Below are positions 25,467-33,390 of a stretch of DNA of 64,000 bases, in pieces. The stretch is from Rhodopseudomonas palustris (GTDB lineage Bacteria; Pseudomonadota; Alphaproteobacteria; Rhizobiales; Xanthobacteraceae), in assembly GCF_013415845.1 (NCBI RefSeq), contig NZ_CP058907.1, positions 2,542,001-2,606,000 of the forward strand. Reading direction: 5' to 3'. A program made the translations under genes and the position numbers. Under the pieces are notes generated by a model that was not told the DNA's origin, made no database searches, and saw only the letters and a list, made by a program, of their open reading frames with translations. How positions within the stretch are numbered: position 1 is the first letter of the stretch; each line of letters opens with the position of its first letter.

Positions 25467-26074
25467 GGTGCGCTCGATATGCCCGACGCGGTCGCGGCTC
25501 GCAAGCGGGATTGCGCAGATTGCACCGCGACCTTTGGGCCTGTGCACGAGAATATGGTCTCGACGCGGGGCAGGGCGGCCTGAATGCGGCCGCTTGCGGT
25601 TCCGCCGGTGCGTTCCAGGCGCCGGGATTCGTCCCAGGAGAGGAATCGATTCTCAGGATTCGGCTCCTGCAGGCCGCAAATTTGTCGGTTGAAGAGCGGC
25701 TCATCCACCGCCGTCCAACTGCTGCAGTGCGGCATCGTGCGGTTTGGGCGATTTTAAAATCACAAACAAAACAAAGGGTTGTCGTGTCGGCGGAAAACGG
25801 GTGAGTGCTATTTGTGCAACACCCATCCCGAAAACGGGGCCAGAGCATGGCTCCCTTGTTGCTTGTGCATCACTGTTAGGTAATTGTCGTGGTGCGACGG
25901 AGGGGGGCATCCCGAGGTCGCCCCGTAATAGGTGGTTCGCTTAAGTCCCTCGCGTTCAGCGGGTGTGTCCAAAGGCGCGAAGCGGCTAGGCGGGTTTCTG
26001 GGATTAAGGGACCACAGCGGGTGCTTGCACTTTGCGGATCGGAACCTTCCCGACAGAGCAACTTGGAGGTTTAC
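25467..26074. other. Long upstream region of the porin gene
   Basis: About 600 bases without a convincing gene. It contains an unusually AT-rich patch (25735-25790) with the perfect 12-base palindrome GATTTTAAAATC at 25750-25761. TTGTTGCTTGTGCATCACTGTTAGGTAATTG-like sequence near 25857-25888 could hold a sigma-70 promoter. A good GGAGG ribosome binding site stands 7 bases before the porin ATG. The long leader of about 190 bases between that promoter and the ATG suggests post-transcriptional control of the porin. Confidence 0.4.
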
Positions 26075-27529
26075 ATGAACATCGTTAAGGGCCTGTTCCT
26101 CGGCTCAGCGGCGGCGCTTCTCGCCGTCGGCGGCGCGCAGGCGGCCGATCTCCCGTTGAAGGCCAAGGCGGTCGAATACGTGAAGGTCTGCTCGATCTAC
26201 GGCGCGGGCTTCTACTACATCCCGGGTACCGATACCTGCATCAAGCTCGGCGGCTACCTGCGCGCCGACCTGACGCTCGCCGGCAGCGGCGCCTACAACT
26301 CGCCGGCCTGGGCCGGTGCCGCTGGCCAGAAGAACCGTCTCGCCAACGACTACGTCTTCCGGTCTCGTCAGGACATCAACATCGACACCCGCACCGCGAC
26401 CGAATACGGCGTGGTTCGCACCTACTTCGATGCGGTGTTCCAGTGGACCACCGGCTCCGACACCGTCGCCAACGGCTCGCTCGGCGTGTACTACGCCTTC
26501 GTGCAGTTCGCCGGCTTCACCTTCGGTAAGGCCGTGTCGCAGTTCGACACTCCCTGGACCGGCTATCCGGGCAACAACACTTCGTTCCTGATCGGCGGCT
26601 ACGACGACGTCACCGGCATCAACCAGGTGTCGTACACCGCGGAGTTCGGCAACGGCGTGTCGGCCTCGATCTCGCTCGAAGATCAGTCGCAGTACCTGCA
26701 GTCGGCGCTGTACAACGTTTCGTCCGCTCCGAACTTCCTGGCCTACGGCGCCAACTCCTACGCCGGCACCTCGATCCCCGACATCGTCGGCAAGATCCGT
26801 GTCGACCAGGCTTGGGGTCTGTTCCAGGTTTCGGCCGCGGCGCATCAGGTTCGCGCCAGCTACTACAACACCGCTCTCGAGACCTCGGGTCATCCGAGCG
26901 ACACCTGGGGCTATGCGGTTCAGGGCGCTCTGTCGCTCAAGAACCTGCCGACCGGCCCCGGCGACAGCATCAACATCACGGCGAGCTACTCGAACGGCGC
27001 GACCCGTTACGTGCTGGGCGGCGTGAGCCCGAACTCGTTCGCGATCTACGGCAACAACTCGGTTCCGGGCACCTACCAGAGCGTCGCGTTCGGCGTTGCG
27101 GCTGACGGCGTGTTCGCCGGCCTCAACAACCTGACCGGCTCCGGCATCGAGAAGACCAGCGCCTGGGGCGTCCGTGGTGCGTTCAACCACAACTGGAACC
27201 CCTACTGGTCGACCTCGCTGTTCGGTTCGTACACCAAGATCGACTACAACGGCACCGCGACTGCTCTGATCTGCAACGGTCTCGGCGCTGCGAACGTCGC
27301 CGGCTTCAACTGCAATCCGGACTTCGCGATTGCTCAGGTGGGCACCGTCACCCGTTGGACCCCGGTCAAGAACCTGACGTTCTCGGGCGAAGTGCTCTAC
27401 ACCTATCTGGATCAGGCCTCCTCGGGCATCCTGCCGCTGACCGCTTCGGCGACCAAGCCGGCCGCGAACTACGAGTTCAAGGACCAGGGCGTCTGGAGCG
27501 GCAACCTCCGCGTTCAGCGCAACTTCTGA
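26075..27529 (+). CDS. Major outer membrane porin (Omp2b/RopA-type)
   Basis: 484 residues from ATG 26075 with GGAGG just upstream; the frame is open upstream, but the signal peptide fixes the start. MNIVKGLFLGSAAALLAVGGA is a Sec signal cut before ADLPLKAKAVEYVKVC, the hallmark mature end of rhizobial porins. Next comes YGAGFYYIPGTDTCIKLGGYLRADL, then barrel strands rich in alternating aromatics, ending in VWSGNLRVQRNF with the C-terminal phenylalanine needed for outer membrane insertion. It forms a general diffusion trimer. Codon use is strongly biased to C-ending codons, as in highly expressed genes. Confidence 0.95.
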   Translation: MNIVKGLFLGSAAALLAVGGAQAADLPLKAKAVEYVKVCSIYGAGFYYIPGTDTCIKLGGYLRADLTLAGSGAYNSPAWAGAAGQKNRLANDYVFRSRQDINIDTRTATEYGVVRTYFDAVFQWTTGSDTVANGSLGVYYAFVQFAGFTFGKAVSQFDTPWTGYPGNNTSFLIGGYDDVTGINQVSYTAEFGNGVSASISLEDQSQYLQSALYNVSSAPNFLAYGANSYAGTSIPDIVGKIRVDQAWGLFQVSAAAHQVRASYYNTALETSGHPSDTWGYAVQGALSLKNLPTGPGDSINITASYSNGATRYVLGGVSPNSFAIYGNNSVPGTYQSVAFGVAADGVFAGLNNLTGSGIEKTSAWGVRGAFNHNWNPYWSTSLFGSYTKIDYNGTATALICNGLGAANVAGFNCNPDFAIAQVGTVTRWTPVKNLTFSGEVLYTYLDQASSGILPLTASATKPAANYEFKDQGVWSGNLRVQRNF

Positions 27530-27558
27530 TCCCCGCTTTTCGAAGCGCGAATCTGACG

Positions 27559-27587
27559 AACCCCGGCGGGCAACCGCCGGGGTTTTT
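27559..27587 (+). terminator. Intrinsic terminator of the porin gene
   Basis: Stem CCCCGGCGG / CCGCCGGGG with a 4-base loop GCAA, flanked by AA and a five-T run, 30 bases after the porin stop. Strong rho-independent terminator. Confidence 0.92.
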
Positions 27588-27830
27588 CGTTGTCTCCCGA
27601 ATTCGTTGTCTCTCGTAGCGGGCCGATTGCGTGAATAGAGCGGCTGCCGCGGCGATTGGCGAGACATCCGGTGTGCGTGGACCGGCGTCTCTCAGGGGAG
27701 GCGTCGAGGCAATGCCGTCAGTGCGACGGAGCTCGCTGCAGAGCGATCATCCTGAGAAAACTCAGCGATGCGTTGGAGCTGCTCGGCAGGAAGCGCTGGA
27801 AGGGATGCTAACCGCTAAGGCCGACGGCCG

Positions 27831-30071
27831 CTATTCGGCGCCTACGCCGGCGCCGCGCCGAAGGTCGGCTTCGATCTGCAGACGTTGGCCGCCGCCGAAG
27901 CGGGCGCGGTAGACCTGCAGGTTCTCGATGATCCGCTGCACGTAGTTGCGCGTCTCTGCAAACGGAATCAGTTCGACCCAATCGACCGCGTCGACCTTCG
28001 GATCCCGCGGATCGCCATAGCGCTCGACCCATTTGCGCACGCTGCCGCGCCCGGCGTTGTAGCCGGCGAAGGTCATGATGTAGGAGCCGCGGTAGTCCTC
28101 GATCAGGCCGCCGAGTTCGGCGGCGCCGAGCGCTGCGTTGTAAACCGAATCGGTTTTGAGACGCTGCAGGTCGAAGGTGCAGCCGTGGCGGCGGCAGACG
28201 TATTTGCCGGCGTCGGGAGTCACCTGCATCAGGCCATAGGCATTGGCAGGTGAGACGACTGCCGGATTGAAGCCGCTTTCCTGCCGGGCGATCGCGTAGA
28301 CGATGGCGCGCTCGACGTCGGGGCCTACCGAGCGGAATTGCGGAATGCCGTTGACCGGGTAGGCGTAGTGATCGAACGGCAGACCGCGATTGAGTGCGGC
28401 TTTGCCGACCAGCAGCATCGCGCGCGCATCGTTGCGCTGTTCCGCGACTTCGCTCAGCCCGATCAGTGCGTCGACATCACCGTTCTCTCCGACATCGGCG
28501 AAGATCGGGATCGCCATCTCGCCTTCGTCGATCGCATACAGCAAGCTCACCGCGCGGACGATCTCGAGCCGATCGGTGTTGCGACCACGACCGGAAGGCG
28601 CACCGTTGAGATCGAGCTGCGCCAGACCGAGCTTCGCGCGCGACAACTGACCGTAATAGCTGGTGGAATGCGCCGCCGATGCCGAGTAAGCGGCGCGCGC
28701 CTCCTGGATGCGCCCGGCTGCTTCCGCGGCGCGGCCCTGCCAATAGCCGGCGCGTGCGAGGGCTGTGGGGTTGGTGGTGTCGCGGCCAAGGCGTGCGAAG
28801 TGCTGCGCGGCGGTGGCGGGATCATTCAGGAATCGCAGCGCGATCCAGCCCGCAGTGAACTCATGCTCGGTCTTGTAGATCGCCTTGGTCGGCGTCGCCG
28901 CATCGCGCGCCACCAGATAGGCGAGGCGATAATCGCCGATGTCGATCAGCTTGCGCGCGACCAACCGGCGCTCGATCCACCATTCGTCGAGATTGTGCAG
29001 CCGGGCCGGATCGCGTGGCACCGTCAGCATCAGCCGTCCGGCCTCCGCAATCATGTCGTCGCGGCGCAGCACTTGGATCTTGCTGAACAGAAAGCCTGGG
29101 TCGTGGTGTAGTTCGGATGGGACGGCGGCGAGCAGCGCCTTGCCGTTCGACGCCTTCTTATCGACCGCGATCCGCGCTCGCGCGAGCGCCATCTGAGCGC
29201 CGCCGAGACGCTTGGCGGCGCGCAGCGCCGGGCCGAGATCGTCGCCATACAGGAACGAATCCATCCGCGCTTTGTGGTCGCTCGGCGTGATCAGCGGTCC
29301 GAACAACTCCATCGCGGTGGTTTCGGTCGCCTCAGACATGGTGTCGTTGCGCCAGGCGTCGCGCACCAGTTGCTCGGCGGTGCGGCGGTCGCCGCGCGCC
29401 AGCAGGGCGCGTGCCAGCGCCAGTTTGCCCTTGCCGGTCGAAGGGCGCTCGTCTTCGAAGTAAGCGAGCACGGCGGAATCATCGCGCCGGTCGTCCCACA
29501 GCGCGGCCTCGGCGCGGCGGCGTAAGAAGCTCTGTGACGGCCAGCTCGGATTGGCGCGCACGAACGCCGCATAGCGTTCGACGCTGGCGCCGTTGTCTTC
29601 GCTGCGCAGGATCACCCATTCGGCAAGCTTGCGCGCGACGGGATCGGAGATGGTGTTGGCGACCTCGGTGGCTTCGCCAGCCCTTTTCTTGCGGGCGAGT
29701 TCGATGACGTTTTCGAGCGCGCCGGCATCGGCGGAGGAGGTCGATGCGGTCGCAGCGATCGCAGAGCGTGCCGCCGGCTTGTGCAGCGCTGCGGCGGGCG
29801 GCCTCTGACGCATCGGCTCGACCGCTGCAGCAGGGCTGGTGACGGGAAGCTTGGTCGAGGGGCGAGGATCCGGAGCCGGCAGCGACTTCGCAACGTTCTT
29901 GGGGGCGGCACTCCGCGCCAAAGGTCGCGGCTTCGGCAACGGTACCTTGGTGGCGGCGTCGGCGGCTTCGATCAGCCCCGCAAAGCCCAGGCTCAGAGCC
30001 AGGATTGCTGTCGATGCCTTCAGGGCTACCGTGAAGGGCGGGCGGCGTCGTGATGGTGATGATGGATGCAA
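27831..30071 (-). CDS. slt: Soluble lytic murein transglycosylase (Slt family)
   Basis: 746 residues from TTG 30071. An N-terminal membrane or signal segment (about 15-38) is followed by a Pro/Ala-rich linker to about 125. A long helical superhelix region (about 130-570) has tetratricopeptide-like helices. The SLT catalytic domain (about 590-720) has AIARQESGFNPAVVSPANAYGLMQVTP, with the catalytic glutamate in RQESGF, and GFAGYNAGRGSVRKWV. It cleaves peptidoglycan glycan strands to anhydromuropeptides in the periplasm. It is convergent with the porin gene. The linker makes it longer than E. coli Slt70 (about 645). Confidence 0.92.
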   Translation of the reverse strand: MHPSSPSRRRPPFTVALKASTAILALSLGFAGLIEAADAATKVPLPKPRPLARSAAPKNVAKSLPAPDPRPSTKLPVTSPAAAVEPMRQRPPAAALHKPAARSAIAATASTSSADAGALENVIELARKKRAGEATEVANTISDPVARKLAEWVILRSEDNGASVERYAAFVRANPSWPSQSFLRRRAEAALWDDRRDDSAVLAYFEDERPSTGKGKLALARALLARGDRRTAEQLVRDAWRNDTMSEATETTAMELFGPLITPSDHKARMDSFLYGDDLGPALRAAKRLGGAQMALARARIAVDKKASNGKALLAAVPSELHHDPGFLFSKIQVLRRDDMIAEAGRLMLTVPRDPARLHNLDEWWIERRLVARKLIDIGDYRLAYLVARDAATPTKAIYKTEHEFTAGWIALRFLNDPATAAQHFARLGRDTTNPTALARAGYWQGRAAEAAGRIQEARAAYSASAAHSTSYYGQLSRAKLGLAQLDLNGAPSGRGRNTDRLEIVRAVSLLYAIDEGEMAIPIFADVGENGDVDALIGLSEVAEQRNDARAMLLVGKAALNRGLPFDHYAYPVNGIPQFRSVGPDVERAIVYAIARQESGFNPAVVSPANAYGLMQVTPDAGKYVCRRHGCTFDLQRLKTDSVYNAALGAAELGGLIEDYRGSYIMTFAGYNAGRGSVRKWVERYGDPRDPKVDAVDWVELIPFAETRNYVQRIIENLQVYRARFGGGQRLQIEADLRRGAGVGAE

Positions 30072-30252
30072 AACGCTGCGGCCTCCCTGTGGGGGCGATT
30101 CGGCGATTCTGGCAGCATCGCCTACGGAAGTGAAGGCGCGCCGATGCTAAAGGCGGCGCGTGACGCCGCTTCGCTTGCAGCGATTTGGGGGCGAAAACAC
30201 GGCGAAACGATCAACGCTAGGTGAGTCCGATCGCCGCAGGTTCGTCGCGTGC

Positions 30253-30284
30253 AAAACAAAAGCGGCGCCGGTGAGGGCGCCGCT
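30253..30284 (-). terminator. Intrinsic terminator of the Gly-rich BA14K gene
   Basis: On the minus strand, stem AGCGGCGCC / GGCGCCGCT with a 6-base loop is followed by TTTGTTTT. It lies 27 bases after the stop at 30312. Good rho-independent terminator. Confidence 0.88.
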
Positions 30285-30311
30285 CGCGAAACAACCAAAA
30301 GGACGGACGAA

Positions 30312-30923
30312 TTACGGGCAGGGATGCCGGCGACCGTCGTAGCCGAGATAGGTGCCGGACGCCGGATCATAGGACTTGTAGCGGCGTCGGCAGTAGGCGT
30401 CGCCGCCGTCGTCATCTGGGGCTACCGTCACGATCGGCTCGTCGTAATCGCCATAGTCATACGGGGCGCCGTAATAGCCGTAGGAATAGGGAGCAGCGAG
30501 TGCCCCCCCGACCACGACGCCAGGCCAGTATCCGCCACCGCGCCAGTAGCCAGGGCCGCCGCCGTGCCAGTGCCGGCCGCCACCACCGTGCCATCCGCCG
30601 CCACCTCGCCAACCGCCGCCGCCACCGGCGACTCGCGGACCAACCGGAGCTCCGCGGGCGATTGCCGCGCCGGCCAAGCCGCCACGGCTGATTCCGCCGC
30701 CGCCGAACGCCGGGCCGCCACCGCCGCCACGGCCCATGCCCATCGCGGGACCGCCGCCACCTCCGCCTGCTACGGCGGGACCACCACCGCCGCCGCCACC
30801 GGCCGGCGCGCCACCACCGCCGCCACCCGCCACTGCGGGGCCCTGCGCGAAGCTCGGCGTCGCCGCCAGGGGAAGCGCGATAGCCAGTGCGGCCACGGCA
30901 CTCAAGGTTCTAAAATTCAACAT
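30312..30923 (-). CDS. Gly-rich exported BA14K-family protein
   Basis: 203 residues from ATG 30923; GGAG lies 7 bases upstream, and ATG 30935 is an alternative. A signal peptide is cut near TPSFAQG. Residues about 30-150 are a low-complexity glycine repeat with Ala, Arg, His and Trp (GGGGWRGGGGWHGGGG-like). A short hydrophobic stretch YWPGVVVGGALAA follows, then a Tyr/Asp-rich stretch and the C-terminal BA14K motif YCRRRYKSYDPASGTYLG ending CP. Brucella BA14K is a lectin-like antigen. A paralogue with the same tail is at 52959. Cell-surface function is inferred. Confidence 0.8.
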   Translation of the reverse strand: MLNFRTLSAVAALAIALPLAATPSFAQGPAVAGGGGGGAPAGGGGGGGPAVAGGGGGGPAMGMGRGGGGGPAFGGGGISRGGLAGAAIARGAPVGPRVAGGGGGWRGGGGWHGGGGRHWHGGGPGYWRGGGYWPGVVVGGALAAPYSYGYYGAPYDYGDYDEPIVTVAPDDDGGDAYCRRRYKSYDPASGTYLGYDGRRHPCP

Positions 30924-30967
30924 TATCGGCTCCATCGACGGGATTGGCTTGGAACGCCCGCGGTCTC

Positions 30968-30992
30968 AACACGGCTGGATCGCCGTCGTTCC
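30968..30992 (-). promoter_or_regulatory. Possible EcfG-type promoter (one mismatch) for the BA14K gene
   Basis: On the minus strand GGAAC, 16 bases, then TGTT; the EcfG (general stress sigma) consensus is GGAAC-N16/17-CGTT. It lies 45 bases upstream of the gene start. One mismatch and the short motif mean it could be chance. Confidence 0.3.
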
Positions 30993-31169
30993 CATTCCGC
31001 CGCTTATCGGCGAAAGCTGATCCCGTTCAGTTGTATAAGGGCTGAATGAAATGCGGTGATTTTGCGGAACCTCACCGTGGCGCTTGTTCGCAGGCATTCG
31101 CAACGACTGGACAATCGGGCCCGCCGGTGGCATCAGGGATGCTGTTGTCGCCGCCAAGGATGCGCCGAG

Positions 31170-31580
31170 ATGAAACTGTTTTTGCTGCGGATTTTTACTT
31201 GGTGGAACGGCTTCACGTTCGGCACCCAGCTGTGGACCTGGCGGTTCGGCGAGCTGGTCGGCACCGACGACCAAGGCAACCGTTACTTCCGCACCAAGGG
31301 CGGCAAGATCGATCCGACGCTGGGCTTCGAGCGGCGCTGGGTGCTTTACAACGGCTATGCCGAGCCGAGCCGGGTCCCGCCGGAATGGCACGGCTGGCTG
31401 CACAACGTTGTCGACGTGCCGCCGACCCAGGAAAGCTTCACGCCCCGCGAGTGGATGAAGCCGCACCAGCCGAACCGGACTGGCACGCCGCTGGCGCATC
31501 GCCCGACCGGCTCCACGCTGTCGACCGGCCGCCGTCCGAAGGCGACCGGCGACTATCAGCCCTGGACCCCGGGCGCCTGA
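31170..31580 (+). CDS. NADH:ubiquinone oxidoreductase accessory subunit NDUFA12
   Basis: 136 residues from ATG 31170, with AAGGA 9 bases upstream; the frame is open further back without homology. It matches the bacterial NDUFA12/B17.2 family: KLFLLRIFTWWNGFTFGTQLWTWRFGELVGTD, YFRTKGGK, FERRWVLYNGYAEPSRVPPEWHGWLHN. It binds at the membrane/peripheral arm junction of alphaproteobacterial complex I. In relatives it sits beside DUF2155, aat and accBC; here about 4.4 kb of other genes separate it from DUF2155. Confidence 0.93.
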   Translation: MKLFLLRIFTWWNGFTFGTQLWTWRFGELVGTDDQGNRYFRTKGGKIDPTLGFERRWVLYNGYAEPSRVPPEWHGWLHNVVDVPPTQESFTPREWMKPHQPNRTGTPLAHRPTGSTLSTGRRPKATGDYQPWTPGA

Positions 31581-31620
31581 GTTTTCTCGCTTCCGCGGCG
31601 GCCCCGACAGGCCGTCGCCT

Positions 31621-32310
31621 TTAACCGCGTAGCAGCCGATCGGCCGCACGCTTGACGGCGTCGATGCGGCGCTGACGCGCCCCCTGCATCCGCTGTTTCA
31701 GCATCGCTACCACTTCCTGCGGCGCGGTGTCCGGAGAACCGGCGTTGAACGGCGGCGCCGGATTGTACTCCAGCATCAACTGGATCGCCTGCGCGGTCGG
31801 GCGGTCGGCCAGCAGCTCCGCCAGCGTCAGCGCAAAATCGATTCCGGCGGTCACTCCGCCGCCGCTGACACGATTGCGGTCGATGCAGACTCGCGACCGC
31901 TCCGGAATCGCCCCGAAGGATGCCAGATCCTCCAGCGCCGACCAATGCGTCGTCGCGCGGTAGCCGCGCAGCAGGCCCGCCGCACCGAGCACCAGCGCGC
32001 CGGTGCAGACGGAGGTGAGATAGCGCGCCTGGTCCGCCTGCTGCCGCAGGAAGGCGAGGGTGTCCTCGTCATTGACCAGATCGTCGGCGCCGGCGCCGCC
32101 GGGCACGCAGATCACGTCGAGCTGCGGGCAGTGGGCGAAGTCGATGGTCGGCGGCAGCATCAGCGCGGTGTCGCTGGTGACCGGGGCCATCGTCTTGGCC
32201 ACCAGATACACTTTCGCGTTCGGCAGCCTCGAGAACACCTGTAGCGGCCCGGTGAGGTCGAGCTGAGTCATGTTCGGAAACAGCAGCAGTCCGATGGTCG
32301 TGGTGGTCAT
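31621..32310 (-). CDS. inhA: DJ-1/PfpI-family protein, isonitrile hydratase-like
   Basis: 229 residues, the same size as Pseudomonas isonitrile hydratase InhA. MTTTTIGLLLFPNMTQLDLTGPLQVFSRLP is the family start with D18, and the nucleophile elbow SVCTGALVLGAAGLL has C102 (the essential cysteine in InhA). ATTHWSALEDL and SGGGVTAGIDFALTL follow. It would hydrate an isonitrile to an N-substituted formamide. It diverges from a GlxA/AraC regulator (123 bases to its ATG) that probably controls it. The start is ATG 32310. Enzyme activity is inferred from the close pattern match. Confidence 0.82.
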   Translation of the reverse strand: MTTTTIGLLLFPNMTQLDLTGPLQVFSRLPNAKVYLVAKTMAPVTSDTALMLPPTIDFAHCPQLDVICVPGGAGADDLVNDEDTLAFLRQQADQARYLTSVCTGALVLGAAGLLRGYRATTHWSALEDLASFGAIPERSRVCIDRNRVSGGGVTAGIDFALTLAELLADRPTAQAIQLMLEYNPAPPFNAGSPDTAPQEVVAMLKQRMQGARQRRIDAVKRAADRLLRG

Positions 32311-32433
32311 GACGGTCTCCGTGAAGCGGCTTTGCGCGCGTCCGCGCTTGACGAAGTCAATCTGGCATGCTCGGCTGCTGGCCGAAATGGCATATTTCCC
32401 TCGTTTTCGGACAATGGCTCAGCGAGGCGCATC

Positions 32434-33372
32434 ATGATCGGCGTGCTGATCTATCCGGATTTTCAGCTGCTCGACGCCGCAGGGCCGATCGCGGCATTCG
32501 AGATCGCCGCGCGCTACGCGAAGGTGGCGCCTGCGATCAAAGTGATGGCGGCAGAGGCCGGGGCGGTGCGTAGTTCGTCAGGCGCCGAGCTGCTGGCGCG
32601 CGGCCTGCGCCACGATCGGGCGATGCGGACGCTGATCGTCGCTGGCGGTGAAGGTGTTCGCGCGGCGGCGCAGTGTCAGCGGACGCAGGCCTTTCTGAAA
32701 GCCGCCGCGAAGCGCGGCTGCCGCATCGCCAGCGTCTGCTCCGGCGCCTATGTGCTGGCCGAATCCGGACTGCTCGACGGCAGGCGCGCCACCACGCATT
32801 GGGGCCGCAGCCGCGACTTCCGCATGCGCTATCCGCAAGTCCGGTTGGAGCCGGATCGGATATTCGTGCGCGACGGCGAGGTGTGGACGTCGGCCGGCAT
32901 CAGCGCCGGCATCGATCTGGCGCTGGCGATCATCGCCGAGGATTACTCCGATGCGATCGCCCGTGACGTCGCGCGGCAGTTGGTGGTCGCGCAGCGACGC
33001 GCCGGCGGTCAGTCGCAATTCTCCTCACTGGTCGAGCTGCAGGCGCCGTCCGGGCGTTTCGCTGCACTGCTGTCGTGGATGCGCGAGCATCTCGACACGA
33101 CGCTCACCGTCGAGCAATTGGCCGAGCAGGCGGGGATGAGCACGCGGCATTTCGCTCGCGCGTTCCGCGATGAAACCGGCACCACGCCGTCGAAGGCGGT
33201 TGAGCGGCTGCGACTCGAAGTGGCGCGCAGCCGGGTGCAGGCTTCAGGCGAAGCGATCGAGCTGGTCGCACAGGCCACCGGCTTCGGCGATCCGGAGCGG
33301 ATGCGCCGCGCCTTCATCCGCGCCTTCGGTCACCCGCCGCAAGCGCTGCGCCGCGCCGCGAAGGCCGCGTGA
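32434..33372 (+). CDS. GlxA-family AraC-type regulator
   Basis: 312 residues from ATG 32434; the open frame upstream lacks homology. N-terminal DJ-1-like domain: MIGVLIYPDFQLLDAAGPIAAFEIA and SVCSGAYVLAESGLLDGRRATTHW. C-terminal AraC helix-turn-helix: TLTVEQLAEQAGMSTRHFARAF and LVAQATGFGDPERMRRAFIRAF, about residues 225-305. It is a second member of the same regulator family as the one at 7724. Its position, divergent from the isonitrile hydratase-like gene, suggests it controls that gene. Confidence 0.9.
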   Translation: MIGVLIYPDFQLLDAAGPIAAFEIAARYAKVAPAIKVMAAEAGAVRSSSGAELLARGLRHDRAMRTLIVAGGEGVRAAAQCQRTQAFLKAAAKRGCRIASVCSGAYVLAESGLLDGRRATTHWGRSRDFRMRYPQVRLEPDRIFVRDGEVWTSAGISAGIDLALAIIAEDYSDAIARDVARQLVVAQRRAGGQSQFSSLVELQAPSGRFAALLSWMREHLDTTLTVEQLAEQAGMSTRHFARAFRDETGTTPSKAVERLRLEVARSRVQASGEAIELVAQATGFGDPERMRRAFIRAFGHPPQALRRAAKAA

Positions 33373-33390
33373 CGATCGCGGCGGCTCCGG

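Noticed and set aside
25221..25583. Frame across the tRNA-Ser gene
   Set aside because: It reads through a structured tRNA; not coding.
26041..26066. GGAAC motif just before the porin as an EcfG promoter
   Set aside because: The -10 element at 15-17 bases' distance does not read CGTT, so it fails the consensus.
25373..26074. Integration site or genomic island at tRNA-Ser
   Set aside because: No integrase gene and no repeat of the tRNA 3' end were seen; neighbouring genes look ordinary for this genome.
26105..27667. 520-codon minus-strand frame opposite the porin
   Set aside because: Long only because the porin's C-ending codons avoid stops on the other strand; no start signal or family match.
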